DNA of 64,000 bases from contig CM066998.1 of the NCBI GenBank assembly GCA_033977485.1, positions 57,130,274 to 57,194,273 of the forward strand, in the 5' to 3' direction. This DNA is from Hydrangea macrophylla. Its lineage: Eukaryota > Streptophyta > Magnoliopsida > Cornales > Hydrangeaceae. The notes under the pieces are model-generated. The model was given only the letters and a program-made list of their open reading frames with translations. It ran no database searches and was not told where the DNA came from. A program made the translations under genes and the position numbers. How positions within the stretch are numbered: position 1 is the first letter of the stretch; every line of letters begins with the position of its first letter. Shown piece after piece: positions 33,701 to 43,078 of the stretch.

Positions 33701-35010
33701 AGTACGGTATGGATTACGAGGAGACTTTTGCTCCTGTTGCTAAAATGACTACTGTTCGTACTCTTATTGCAGTTGCTTCTATTCGTCAGTGGCATATAAC
33801 TCAGATGGATGTTAAAAATGCTTTCTTGAATGGAGATCTCCAAGAGGAGGTTTATATGGTTCCTCCTCCGGGTGTTCCTCATGGTCCTGGTGAAGTTTGC
33901 AGGCTTAAAAAAGCCTTATATGGTCTTAAACAAGCCCCTCGAGCTTGGTTTGAGAAGTTTTCCACAGTGATTACCTCATTTGGGTTTTTCCCGAGTGAGT
34001 ATGATTCAGCTCTCTTTATTAGGTGTACCACTGCTGGTCGTATTATGCTTTCTTTGTATGTTGATGATATGATTATTACTGGTGATGATGTTGATGGGAT
34101 TGCAGTGTTGAAGTCTGAATTAGCTCGTTGTTTTGAAATGAAGGACTTAGGCCCACTACGTTATTTTTTGGGGATTGAAGTAGCCTGTTCTCCAAAAGGT
34201 TATCTTCTTTCTCAGTCTAAGTATACAGGTGACATTCTTGAGCGTGCTCGCCTCACTGATAATAAGATTGTTGATACCCCTTTGGAGCTTAATGTTCGTC
34301 TTTCCCCTTCTGATGGCGTTCCTTTGCCTGATCCTACCTTATATCGCACTATTGTTGGTAGCTTGGTTTATCTTACCGTTACTCGTCCAGATATTGCTCA
34401 TGCTGTTCATGTTGTTAGTCAGTTTGTTACTTCCCCTACTACAGTTCATTGGGCTGCTGTTCATCGTATTTTGAGGTACTTGAGGGGCACTCGATTTCAA
34501 AGTCTTTTACTTTCGTCATCTTCTTCATTGGAGCTGCGTGCATACTCTGATGCTGATTGGGCCGGTGATCCTACAGATCGCAAGTCTGTTACTGGATTTT
34601 GTATATTTTTGGGTGATTCTCTCATTTCTTGGAAGAGTAAGAAGCAAGATGTTGTTGCTGTGTCTTCCACAGAAGCTGAGTATCGTGCTATGGCTTCGAC
34701 CACCCGTGAGGTTATTTGGTTACGCAGACTACTTACAGATATGGGTGTCTCTCTTCCTCGCCCTTCACCTATGTATTGTGATAATAAGAGTGCTATTCAG
34801 ATTGCTCACAATTCAGTTTTCCATGAGAGGACCAAGCATATAGAGATTGATTGTCACATTACTCGTCATCATCTTAAGCATGGAGCTATCACTTTGCCTT
34901 TTGTTTCTTCTTCCGCGCAGATTGCTGATTTGTTTACAAAGTCTCATCCGATTCAGCGTTTTTGTTTTTTAGTTGGCAAACTCTCTATGCTTCTAGCTGC
35001 AGCATCGTGA
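30775..35010 (+). CDS. Copia-A gag-pol polyprotein, 1411 aa, intact
   Basis: Encodes capsid and all enzymes for copia retrotransposition in cytoplasmic virus-like particles. The start is taken at ATG 30775 (MAAERDDS). The frame is open upstream to 30748, but only from a GTG. Domains in order: Gag (1-240); CCHC zinc knuckle with C246, C249, H254, C259; a GMSS repeat (354-369); aspartic protease DSGAS with D375; integrase zinc finger from H510, ending CSGCKLAK; integrase core with D571, D634 and E670 (35-residue spacing between the last two); reverse transcriptase from about 913, with YVDD at 1095-1098; RNase H with D1259 in YSDADWAGD and STEAEYRAM near 1298. The frame ends at a TGA 13 bp before the 3' LTR. 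No stop, frameshift or lost catalytic residue was seen. Length is usual for plant copia. Confidence 0.97.
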   Translation: MAAERDDSLQAISVKLDGKNFAYWNYVMKNFLKGKKMWGYINGDFSKPMNEQTDKFAELLDVWETNNSKIITWINNSVAPSIGIQLAKFEYAKEVWDHLAKLFTQSNFAKRYQLESDIRALEQKNLSIQEFYSTMTDLWDQLALMESPELRAFAPYIASREEQRLVQFLMALRGDFEGLRGSILHRSPLPSVDTVVHELVAEEIRLKTQSGKGILPDSTPSVLAAPFRPQSNNPNKPYSRVGSDVCSYCKEKGHWKAQCPRLGRANQPNSSNQPSNSRPPQQQQPQPSHWKSDNQSQQRSYRPPQPNTAAVVPPSDSFGPGSPSPSTPSMTSLAEQFQKFLATQPHAMATSSLGMSSGMSSGMSSGMSSGIWVLDSGASNHMSPDLSSFASLCPVSSLPVMTADGTPMPLTGVGSVVTPHVSLSSVYHIPKLTMNLVSVGQLCDAGYLVSFSSTFCHVQDPQSQTLIGTGRRQGGLYILDKLNVPVVAASSVDLSSFRLSSSSSSFYLWHSRLGHVSASRLKYLASTGKLGDLKTHDISDCSGCKLAKFSALPFNRSISYSLAPFDLVHSDVWGPSPVTTRGGSRYYVSFIDDCTRYCWVYLMKRRSDFFDIYNTFRAFVKTQHSAVIKCFRCDLGGEYTYHKFRELLALDGTIHQSSCTDTPEQNGVAERKHQHIVETARSLLLSAYVPSDFWGEAVLTAVNLINKIPSSHCSGLSPFEKLYGHAPDYSSLKVFGCTCFVLRPLVERTKLSPKSAICVFLGYGEGQKGYRCFDPVTKKLYVSHHVVFLEHIPFFSIPDNHHELTKSDLIHLDPFSDDTDSVPSQAPCTTDIVSPHGSTSADTGTLPLDATSLPEATQAPTETVEPPRYPARTRKSTQSPDFVYSCYSDSFASFLASVHDLSEPLSYKEAALDPLWQHAMAEELSALYKTDTWSLVPLPSGKSAIGSRWVYKIKTKSDGSVERYKARLVAKGFSQQYGMDYEETFAPVAKMTTVRTLIAVASIRQWHITQMDVKNAFLNGDLQEEVYMVPPPGVPHGPGEVCRLKKALYGLKQAPRAWFEKFSTVITSFGFFPSEYDSALFIRCTTAGRIMLSLYVDDMIITGDDVDGIAVLKSELARCFEMKDLGPLRYFLGIEVACSPKGYLLSQSKYTGDILERARLTDNKIVDTPLELNVRLSPSDGVPLPDPTLYRTIVGSLVYLTVTRPDIAHAVHVVSQFVTSPTTVHWAAVHRILRYLRGTRFQSLLLSSSSSLELRAYSDADWAGDPTDRKSVTGFCIFLGDSLISWKSKKQDVVAVSSTEAEYRAMASTTREVIWLRRLLTDMGVSLPRPSPMYCDNKSAIQIAHNSVFHERTKHIEIDCHITRHHLKHGAITLPFVSSSAQIADLFTKSHPIQRFCFLVGKLSMLLAAAS

Positions 35011-35023
35011 GTTTGAGGGGGGA
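35011..35023 (+). other. Polypurine tract of Copia-A
   Basis: GTTTGAGGGGGGA follows the stop codon and abuts the 3' LTR. Confidence 0.85.
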
Positions 35024-35231
35024 TATTAGAGTTAGATATTATAATTAGTTTTATTTATATTTAGCTTTAGGGTAGTTTAGTCTTTTACTTTATATTAGGG
35101 TATTCCTAGATATACTATTATTCTCTCTTCTTTTTGTATTGTATTCATTCATTCAGTTTCGTGTGTTATGAGAAACTCTAGCTTTCTTCTCTCTTTTCTC
35201 TTTGTTGTTATCTTTATTTGATATATTCACA
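35024..35231 (+). repeat. 3' LTR of Copia-A
   Basis: 208 bp, identical to the 5' LTR by visual comparison. Confidence 0.95.
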
Positions 35232-35705
35232 AGTTGGACTCCATTAATTATTTAGCTAATAGAAGATTGTCCCAATTCTATATAAAAGATATACGTTATT
35301 AATTGTTGAGAGAACCAATGATTGAATGGTTCATCTTTCAACAGTTATTAAATACGAGACTTTTCATATTCAGTAATTATGAAAGTCATTACGTATTCCA
35401 AGACCGTCTTTATGATAGTCATTAATAGGCCCTCTTCTCTCCTCTATAAAAGGTATACCCTACCCCTTGAAAGTTAACCTCAATCAATTACAGAAATAAG
35501 AGTGTACATAATTGAGAGACAGAGAGAAGAAGGTGAAGCCTAGAATAAAGTGCAATCTAGGGGGTTCCAATTATGTCTGTACCAATTTCAATGGCGAATA
35601 ACAGTATGTAAATTTATATTTGATTTCTTAAGATGTATTATATTCAAGATCTTGACAATTAAAATTATTTCCGCATGATAGTTTTATCAATTAAACTCTT
35701 ACAGT

Positions 35706-35719
35706 TGGTATCAGAGCTC
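35706..35719 (+). other. Primer-binding site of Copia-B
   Basis: TGGTATCAGAGCTC, 2 bp after the Copia-B 5' LTR, initiator-Met tRNA type. Confidence 0.85.
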
Positions 35720-36480
35720 ATGTTTTGAATATATACATCTTAGATTAAACCTGAAATTGTAAAATTTATGTGCCGCCATATACACTGTCACATGGGCATT
35801 TGTTATATTATAAATCTGTTCATGAATAAGATGGTTCAGTTGGTGATATAAAATAGCACCAATGAATTGCTTTACATTTACTTTAACCCAATTACATTTA
35901 CTTTAACCCAATTATAGAGATTCAATGAAATGCTTTGAAAATCGAGTATTAATGAAAGAACTCATGTGTTCTTAGTAAATCAAGATTCTCTGATTTATTT
36001 ATCTATTTACATGTGCTTGAATGTATATCTCTGTGTGTATCACACACATAGGTTATATTTCATATTAAACTGTTAAAGAATTTCAGTGAAGTAATAAGAA
36101 ATATTATATAATGTTCATCTATTGGGTTTCATAATCGGAATTATTTGAGTTGTGATATACTTATATGTATCATACTCTGTATATGTTTATAAAGTCATAG
36201 TTTGAAAGACATGGAATATGGATGAATATTACATTTTTCATCATTGAATTAGAGTCTGACTCCATATGTGGATTTGTTATGGAAAACGTGCATGTGAAAG
36301 ACTTAATTAGTGATGGTTCCATATTAATTGACTTGAAATTATCATATCTTGAAAGTTGTGATGTGTTATGATTCAATCTTGTTTGGAGATTAATTTAATC
36401 ATGTCAATGATAGTGATTAGATTTTATGGTTACATTGTATAGTTAAAATAAATTTATGTTTGTTTATTTTAACTATGAAA

Positions 36481-36778
36481 TTAGAGTTATTGCTAATTTA
36501 TTTGTCATTCAAAAGTTTTAATCACATAAAAGAAAAATAAAATTTATTTTAAATGTATTATGGAAGTGATTAAGTAAATAAATGACAAATTTAGCAATTA
36601 AATAATAACTCTAATAAAAGTGATAGAGAATGTATAATTTTAGAGTTATTGCTCAAAGTAGTCATTGAACACAAAATTCAATTACATAAAAGAAAAATTA
36701 GAAAATTATTATTATTTTCATTAAATTAGTAGTTGAATTTGTAAATGATGACTTTAGCAATTAAATAAATAACTCTAA
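36481..36778. repeat. Two tandem foldback (inverted-repeat) units
   Basis: Each unit begins TTAGAGTTATTGCT and ends AGCAATTAAATAA(AT)AACTCTAA, so its arms of roughly 30 bp are inverted repeats. Unit 1 is 36481-36614, unit 2 is 36640-36778. They look like one MITE-like hairpin duplicated in tandem. Confidence 0.75.
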
Positions 36779-37002
36779 TAAAAGGTTAAAGAATATTATT
36801 GGTTAGTTTTATTTTCATATGGTTTATTAACTTAGTAGTCGCCAAAGTGACCTAGGATAGTGAGCCTTATGAATATAAAACTACATTAAAGATTAGTCAA
36901 TAAAGGTGACATAAAAGACAATAATATTCTCAAAGACAGTCATAGTTGGGAGATTGGGACTAGCCTAAAGGAGAGTCACTTTCAACTAACTATGAACTGG
37001 AT

Positions 37003-37007
37003 AGGGT
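37003..37007 (+). other. Target-site duplication of Tat-1 (left)
   Basis: AGGGT, repeated exactly at 49934-49938 beyond the right LTR. Confirms the outer boundaries of Tat-1. Confidence 0.9.
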
Positions 37008-37293
37008 TGTAGACACCCCATTTTGTCGGCTATCAGATTTAGGAGACCCATAGCTTGGTGGTTCACAATGATCGAAAAAGACTCAAAAGGACTCCTGGTT
37101 AGTTCTATCTATCAAAATGCTCAGACTGACCAAAATACCCCTGAAAGCCCAAAAACTCCCAGATTTGGTCCGAAAGTTCTGGAAACATGCTATGTCGTGA
37201 GAAAAGTAAAAAAATAAGTTTTTAAGTAAAATCGGATGAAATCGTCAGCTCCCAGAGACCCCCGTAAGTCTCGGAAGTTCCCGGAAAGTCCCC

Positions 37294-37521
37294 GTTGACC
37301 GGTTTGACCGGTTTGACCAAGGTTTGACCAGGTTTGACCAGAGTTTGACCAAGTTTGACCGAAATCGTCCGAATTCACTGGAATCATTCTAAATCATGAG
37401 AAAAGTATTAAAACGAGTTTCAAAAGAAAATCGAGCGAAAACGTCAGATCTTGGGAACTCCCGGAGATTTCCAGAACTTCCCAGGAATTCCAGGTTTGAC
37501 CAGTTTGACCAAGATTTGACT
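37294..37521 (+). promoter_or_regulatory. W-box cluster in the Tat-1 5' LTR
   Basis: Ten TTGACY motifs (nine TTGACC, one TTGACT) in about 228 bp, seven of them spaced 9-13 bp apart in GGTTTGACCAA-like units. TTGACY is the established core bound by WRKY transcription factors. The cluster lies about 540-770 bp upstream of the TATA box. Binding is inferred. Confidence 0.6.
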
Positions 37522-37880
37522 TTGGAACCGAGGCACCGAAACAATTTTCAAATATTTTTCACGGATACTAGAGGTCGATAGCTTTCCAACGGTATATCGC
37601 ACACAATTTTTGGATTTAAAACGAGTTTATTATCAATTTTTGAAGACGAAAAAGGCGATCAAATCGGCTTTTGTCGCAAATACCGCAAAACTTTTCAAAG
37701 TGACCTATCCCCGAACTATTTTTTTATGTAAAGTAGACTTCATTACCTTTCCAACGGTATATCACAACCTCAATTTGGAGTTTGTATGCATTTTCTATGA
37801 ATTTCGGACGAAATAGGGCCTTTTCGCGAATACCGGAACCTCTGGGGGCCTAAACGTAAATTTCTGGGCGTCTGAGAAGC

Positions 37881-37919
37881 AGTGCCGCCGCGGCACTGGC
37901 CCAGTGCCGCCGCGGCACT
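37881..37919. repeat. GC-rich hairpin pair in the Tat-1 5' LTR
   Basis: AGTGCCGCCGCGGCACT occurs twice in tandem. The arms AGTGCCG and CGGCACT are complementary. The same site has two copies in the 3' LTR and three in each Tat-2 LTR. Confidence 0.8.
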
Positions 37920-38061
37920 CAACCCTCGCAGAGTCCATTTTTGTAATTTTTTGGGGAGTCCAATTTGATTAATTGAAAGCCAAAACGACATAGTTTTGTG
38001 TTCACAGTTGTTTGGGACCAATGGGACTACTTCTAAAACTCCAAAACCACCCCAAATTAGC

Positions 38062-38070
38062 CTATTTAAA
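38062..38070 (+). promoter_or_regulatory. TATA box of the Tat-1 5' LTR
   Basis: CTATTTAAA followed by a C run, at the same place as CTATATAAA in Tat-2. Transcription would start roughly 30 bp downstream, leaving R-U5 of about 2.1 kb. Confidence 0.6.
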
Positions 38071-40245
38071 CCCCCCATTGCTCTTCATTTTAGGGGGGCC
38101 AAGTGCAAAAGTTTAGAAAAGTTGTAGAGAAGAAGAGAGATAGAGATAGGTTTAGAAGAGAGAAAAGGAGTTTCCTCCTACTATTTTGCTATAGAAAGTG
38201 AGTTATAATCTTGTTTTCTTCCATTACCTGTCTTATACTTCACATTCCAAACACCCCCAATCACCATTCTTGAGCATTCTTGAGTTAAGAAGCTACTTCC
38301 ATGTCCAAATATCAAAATCTATGAGTGAAACACCAAACTACAAGTCCAAAATCACATTGATTATCATCTATTGATTGTTATTTACTTGCTTGTTCATATT
38401 ATGTTCATCTCTTCTTAATCTCATTTCTTTTTTATTTTCTTTATTTACTTACTAGTTCATCATCATCTAAGTGATGACATGAAGTTTGAGGTGAGTGAAT
38501 CCTTATGGATAGTAGCTCTTAACCTCAAAAACATGTTTGATAAATGATGATCATAACTTCAATACCTCCAAGGTATTCTTGAAGTTATGTTCAAATAAAG
38601 AATGAATCTTTCCAACAATCTTGGAGGTTCTTGATGATGAGTTTGATGTTGACATTTTAAGTGGCTATAATATTTATTGAGTGTTGAAAATATACTTCCA
38701 AAACATCTATTTCAAAACCCCTCTTAAAACCCCTCATTTTGATCTCAAGAAAAAAAACTCTAGTTTTTCCAAAATCTTCAAAACAGTGAGTCAAAACAGT
38801 GAGTAATCTGAGTTCAAAGATTTTTCTAGAACTCAATATTCAACATATGGATGCAAGGCCACTTGGAAAGTCTTCCTAACTCATTGAAGTACTTGAAAAT
38901 GGTCCATTTGGACCCAAACATTCCTTCCAGACATTCTGCCTCTGCTGTCACAGCAGCTTAGGTAAATTCCAACTTCTTTTTCAGAAAACGTTTCCAAAAG
39001 GGGTGGTCCCAAATTATTTTTCCCTTAAACATCAATGTCTTAGGGAACTCTCTGTATAAAATGGGCCCCTAGATCATTGGTTTGCATTTTCTAATATTTT
39101 TCAACATTTCAGTCGACAGTACGGACTCTGTTTCTGAGTGACCTCTATTGTTTATATGATTTCTCTTAATTTGTGATAGTTATTAGAGATTGGATTTTTG
39201 GGTTGTTTTCTAGACACAATAAGGAAGATCTCCATAAAAAATCATACATTGAAAACATTTCTAACCCCTCTTTTCAAATTCCACAAGATCATGTTACTGT
39301 TCTGTCCACTATTCACAGCAAGCACCTTTTAACCTTCATTCTTTGATTTGATGCTTACATGCACTCCAAATTAGATCATATCTTAGGAAGTAGTTCATAC
39401 TACATTGGTACACATCCCATGATGATTCCATTCATTCATTCATACACATTTTAGACTTTTAAGTCATTCTAGGAATCCATGAACACAAAACACACTACAA
39501 CCTTGGCACATTCTAGATACATACATTGCACCCATGCAAGATTTGGGGTTTTTGTAACTCCTAATCTAAGAAGATTATAAGGAATGAACTTGATCACACG
39601 TCCATGCTTTCCCTCGATCTAATCATCCTTTCTCATCCGTCCCGGGGATTTAGAGATCTTCTTTTTTTAAAGATTAACATGCATCATTCTAGCTTGCTAA
39701 GCATCCTTGTTTTATTTGATTATTTGTTTCAATAACAATTCATGTCCCCTTAGATTAGGAAAACTTTATTACTTGATATATGATTAGACGATTTGTCCTA
39801 GGTTTATTTGTGTGATCTTTTACTTTGCATTGTGTGATACTTGGCTTAGATCTTATGAATGATATCTTATCTTTAGATCTTCCATTTCAAATTTTCTTAT
39901 GTGATGTAATATACTATCATAGTATTAATTGTCGAACCATACATAGTATAAGATGATTATTTGGATGCTAATTGAGGCCCGTCGAAAGAGGGGCGAGTTG
40001 AGGGTGTTTTAGTCGGGACAAACGCTCCTTCCTCTCTCGTACCAAAACCCCGAGCCAAGTTCTTTGGTTATGAAGGGCCAGTGCCCTTTATCCGTTTGCG
40101 TAAATCAAAATTAGGTTTCTTGGTTCCTTAAAGACCAAGTGGCGACTCTGTATCTGTTTTCAACGGACCATTTTCTTCCTTTGATTCAAAATCAAAATCA
40201 AATTTCAAAACAAACAAAAGCGGTGGAATCCCGGTATCCACAATC

Positions 40246-40263
40246 TGGCGACTCTGCTGGGGA
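40246..40263 (+). other. Primer-binding site of Tat-1
   Basis: TGGCGACTCTGCTGGGGA, 3 bp after the LTR. Sites of this GGCGACTC type occur in plant Tat/Ogre elements. The tRNA (Arg is reported for Ogre elements) was not verified. Confidence 0.75.
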
Positions 40264-41833
40264 TTTTTATTTTAAAACAAAATAATACAGAGGTTTGACT
40301 CATAAGAAGCATCCTTAAAATCATCTTTTTACTGTGTCTGGTTCACCGCATTGCACTCTTGAATTTCCCCCCCTCCGACTGTGTCTGAAACGCGGCGCTG
40401 ACATTGTTCAGGTCTTGCTGCGCCAGGGCACAAGTCACTGTTGATACTGTACCTTCCAAGGTATATCAAAAAGAGTAAAAACCTCCGTACTGTCTTTCCA
40501 ACGGTATATTGGAACTCTCGTCAACGGACCCTCTTTGACTAAATCCAGCCTTTGCATATAGATTCCTGTAGAACCTTTCATAGGACTGTTCATTTATCTT
40601 TTCAGATAGGACAATGTGATATAACTGCTGTATGCCCTGACGGGATTACCTGCGCGGTGTAGACGCTTATGCGGCATAGAACAGAACCTCTTTCTTATGA
40701 TTCCTAAGGTAATCACTCACATGTGATCACATTGAGTTGGCTTGCCTAGGCACCATGATAAGGATGTCTGCTCTATACTCACAAAGATATAAACCGCAAA
40801 CCTTGTTTGTTGGTCCTGAGACATAGGAGTATGAAAACTTGCTAGACAATATGATCACCATCATCACCTATTCTCGTCGTATATCCCTATTTTTTCTAGA
40901 AACTCTACCCAACTCATCAGGATATCACTGTTTCTCCTAGAAACTCTGTCCGAATCACCCAGATTTCCTAGAAATCCTTATGTCCCCCCAGATATTCTTG
41001 CTTCCCCAGAATACCCAGAAACCTCAATTTTTTTTAGAAACTCCGATATACTTGTTTCTCCTAGAAACTCTGTCCGACTTACCCGGATTTACCAATTTCC
41101 CAAAATCTCTGTCCAAATCTCTCAGATTACCCATAAATCTCAAGTTCTCCCGGAAACTCCAGTATACTTGTTTCTCCCAGAAACTCTGTCCAACCTACCC
41201 AAATTTTCATGTTTTCCCATAAGCTCTATCCAAGATTTCCCAAAAATTCCAGCAACTCCATCCAAACTTCCCAAAAATGCCTAGATGTACCAATTTCTCC
41301 CAGAAATTCTGATTCCCCAATTTCTCCTAGAAGCTCAGTCCAAATCAACCAGAAATCCCTATTTCTCCTAGAAACTCAAATGACTTCTAGAAATTTCTCC
41401 GAATCTTCCAAATCCCTGTTTCTCCCAGAAACTCTGTCCAAAATTCCCGAAGTATCCCGAAAATCCCTGTTATCCCTTGGTGATCACACTGAAAAGTAAG
41501 GTTAGCACACTCTATATGGCTAGGACCTTATTTGTTTAGCTGCTATCTGTTAGAAATAGGAGCATCATATAGATTAGAGCTTACATCTGCATGCTTGTCT
41601 CGTTTGCATACACCATTCCCATTGGTCTGCACGCACTATTTCAGTCAGGCTATACATGAGTCAGTCCACGTCTGTTAACATCACTATAGTTGTCATCTCA
41701 ATCATCACTGTTAAAAGTCTGACACAGTATTTTCACACCTGTATGTCAGTACAAGTTTTGAGCAGGATCTGCATTTGTGAGTCAGAGGATTAGGGAGTCA
41801 CCTGGTAAAAATCACTCAGCCAAAAGTCAGCTT
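40264..41833 (+). other. Tat-1 leader with short-palindrome array
   Basis: Non-coding leader. From about 40895 to 41475 it holds degenerate repeats built on GTTTCTCC(T/C)AGAAAC, a perfect 6-bp inverted repeat with a 3-base loop (exact at 40930, 41054, 41170 and 41418), usually followed by TCTGTCC. The open frames at 40980-41499 are shadows of this array. Confidence 0.75.
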
Positions 41834-43078
41834 ATGGATCCAGAAGGTTTGGAAGCAAGAATGACAGAAATGATCAACCAACAGTCTGATCGGTTGGCCC
41901 AAGTTTTAGCCTTTATAGAAGAACTGAAGCAGCAGCGGCCGCAACCTCCACCTGGGTTTCCACCACCGGGGTTTGAACCGCCCCCACATGAGAATAACGG
42001 GGAGAAAGACTGGTTTCAAGGGGTCCCATCGTTTGCGTATGAGAAGAAGCTCCAAGAGAAAATGGATAAGGTTGAGAAGCTGGAAAGTGTTCTGAGGAAA
42101 AGCAAGGGGGTCGATGATTACATGCTAGACCTGGAAGGCCTCTTTGAGCCTGTTAAGCTGAAACTGCCGGAGAACTTCAAGATGCCTGAAATTGATCGTT
42201 TTGATGGAACTGGGAATCCGAAGAGCCACATAAAGTTCTGCATGAGTGTTTTCTAATCAATGGGTTGCACCCATGAGCACATTACAATGTTGTTTCCTCA
42301 AACCCTCGCCAAGGCTGCTCTATCCTGGTTTCTGACCTTGGAGGTTTCTAAGACTCGGACTTGGGAAGATATAGTCCAGGTCTTCGTTGATCATTACTCC
42401 TATAACCAAGAGCTCGATGTCACCATCCGAGATCTGGAGACTACCCGGCAGAACTTCAATGAGTCCTTCGCTGCATTCTTGAGCAGATGGAGGAACAAAG
42501 TGGCCCAAATGACCCACCGACCGATCGAAAAGGAACAAGTCCGGATGTTGATCAAGAATCTACTGCCGCTGTACCATGAGAAACTCTTCTACAAGTCCAT
42601 CTCAACATTTGAAGAACTGTTTGAGATTGGGACTAGAATTGAGGATGCAATCAGGGAAGAGAAAATCAAGAATGAAGAAACACAAAGCCAGCCCAAGAGG
42701 CCCGACTACTCCCAAAACCCTTCGGATGTCAACGCCCTTAGTAACCGACCCATGGCCTATTCTCCCCAATCATACCAGCTCACAAACCAAACCAGCTCGC
42801 CTAGCCGCCCTTACCAAAATAGGGTACCCCATGAATTTTCCAAGCTAGATATCTCTCCCTCCGTAGCCTTAGGCCGCCTGCTAAAAAAGGGACACCTCCA
42901 ACTCCTTCAGCCTCGTGCCGATCCCCCACCACCTAGTTGTGATCTGTCCAAACGATGTGCCTACCACCAAGGCCCAGGCCATGACACCAACCGGTGCATA
43001 CGTCTCCGCCATGATATCCAAGACCTCATTGATCGAGGAATCATCGAGCCACCACCCATTCAACCCCATGTCACCTAA
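41834..43078 (+). pseudogene. gag: Tat-1 gag, one in-frame stop
   Basis: Capsid protein gene with start ATG at 41834 (MDPEGLEARM). A single TAA at 42257-42259 interrupts it where Tat-2 has Gln (CAG); the frame is otherwise the same on both sides. Order: a Gln/Pro-rich N-terminal part (PPPGFPPPGFEPPPH), a Retrotrans_gag capsid region (MPEIDRFDGTGNPKSH, then AALSWFLTLE, ELDVTIRDLETTRQNFNESF, FLSRWRNKVAQM), and a C-terminal CAYHQGPGHDTNRC finger of C-x2-H-x4-H-x4-C form followed by LRHDIQDLI, typical of Tat-lineage Gag. The start may be further upstream, since the frame is open from 41777. The stop probably makes it defective unless read through. Nothing follows in frame. Confidence 0.85.

Larger units (their letters stand above)
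30287..35231 (+). mobile_element. Copia-A: intact young copia retrotransposon with TA...CA ends
   Basis: 4945 bp, flanked by the exact 5-bp duplication AGTTG (30282-30286 and 35232-35236). The two LTRs are 208 bp each and identical at every base as far as I can compare by eye. The internal order is LTR, primer site, leader, one long gag-pol frame, polypurine tract, LTR. The LTRs begin TATTAGAG and end TATTCACA, so the termini are TA...CA instead of TG...CA. Identical LTRs and an uninterrupted gene make this the youngest element in the window, and plausibly still mobile. Small size, short LTRs and the Gag type suggest the Ale/Retrofit group, which is inference. Confidence 0.95.
30278..35703 (+). 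repeat. 5' LTR of Copia-B (476 bp, interrupted by Copia-A)
   Basis: The LTR starts TGTTAGTTG at 30278-30286, is broken by the 4945-bp Copia-A plus its duplicated AGTTG, resumes GACTCC at 35237 and ends CTCTTACA at 35703, next to a primer site. TATAAAAG at 35455-35462 is a good TATA box. The insertion separates only the first 9 bases from the rest, so the TATA region is intact. Confidence 0.8.
35720..37007 (+). other. Copia-B leader, first part
   Basis: Long AT-rich non-coding leader, resumed at 49939-50188 after Tat-1. It holds two tandem foldback units (36481-36614 and 36640-36778). No gene is seen. Together the leader spans about 1.5 kb. Confidence 0.7.
37008..40242 (+). repeat. 5' LTR of Tat-1, 3235 bp
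   Basis: Starts TGTAGACACCCC, ends GGTATCCACA. It is longer than the 3' LTR mainly because it keeps about 180 bp at about 38890-39070 that are missing there, plus one extra TTTGACC unit. It contains the W-box cluster, GC-rich hairpins and a TATA box. Confidence 0.9.
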
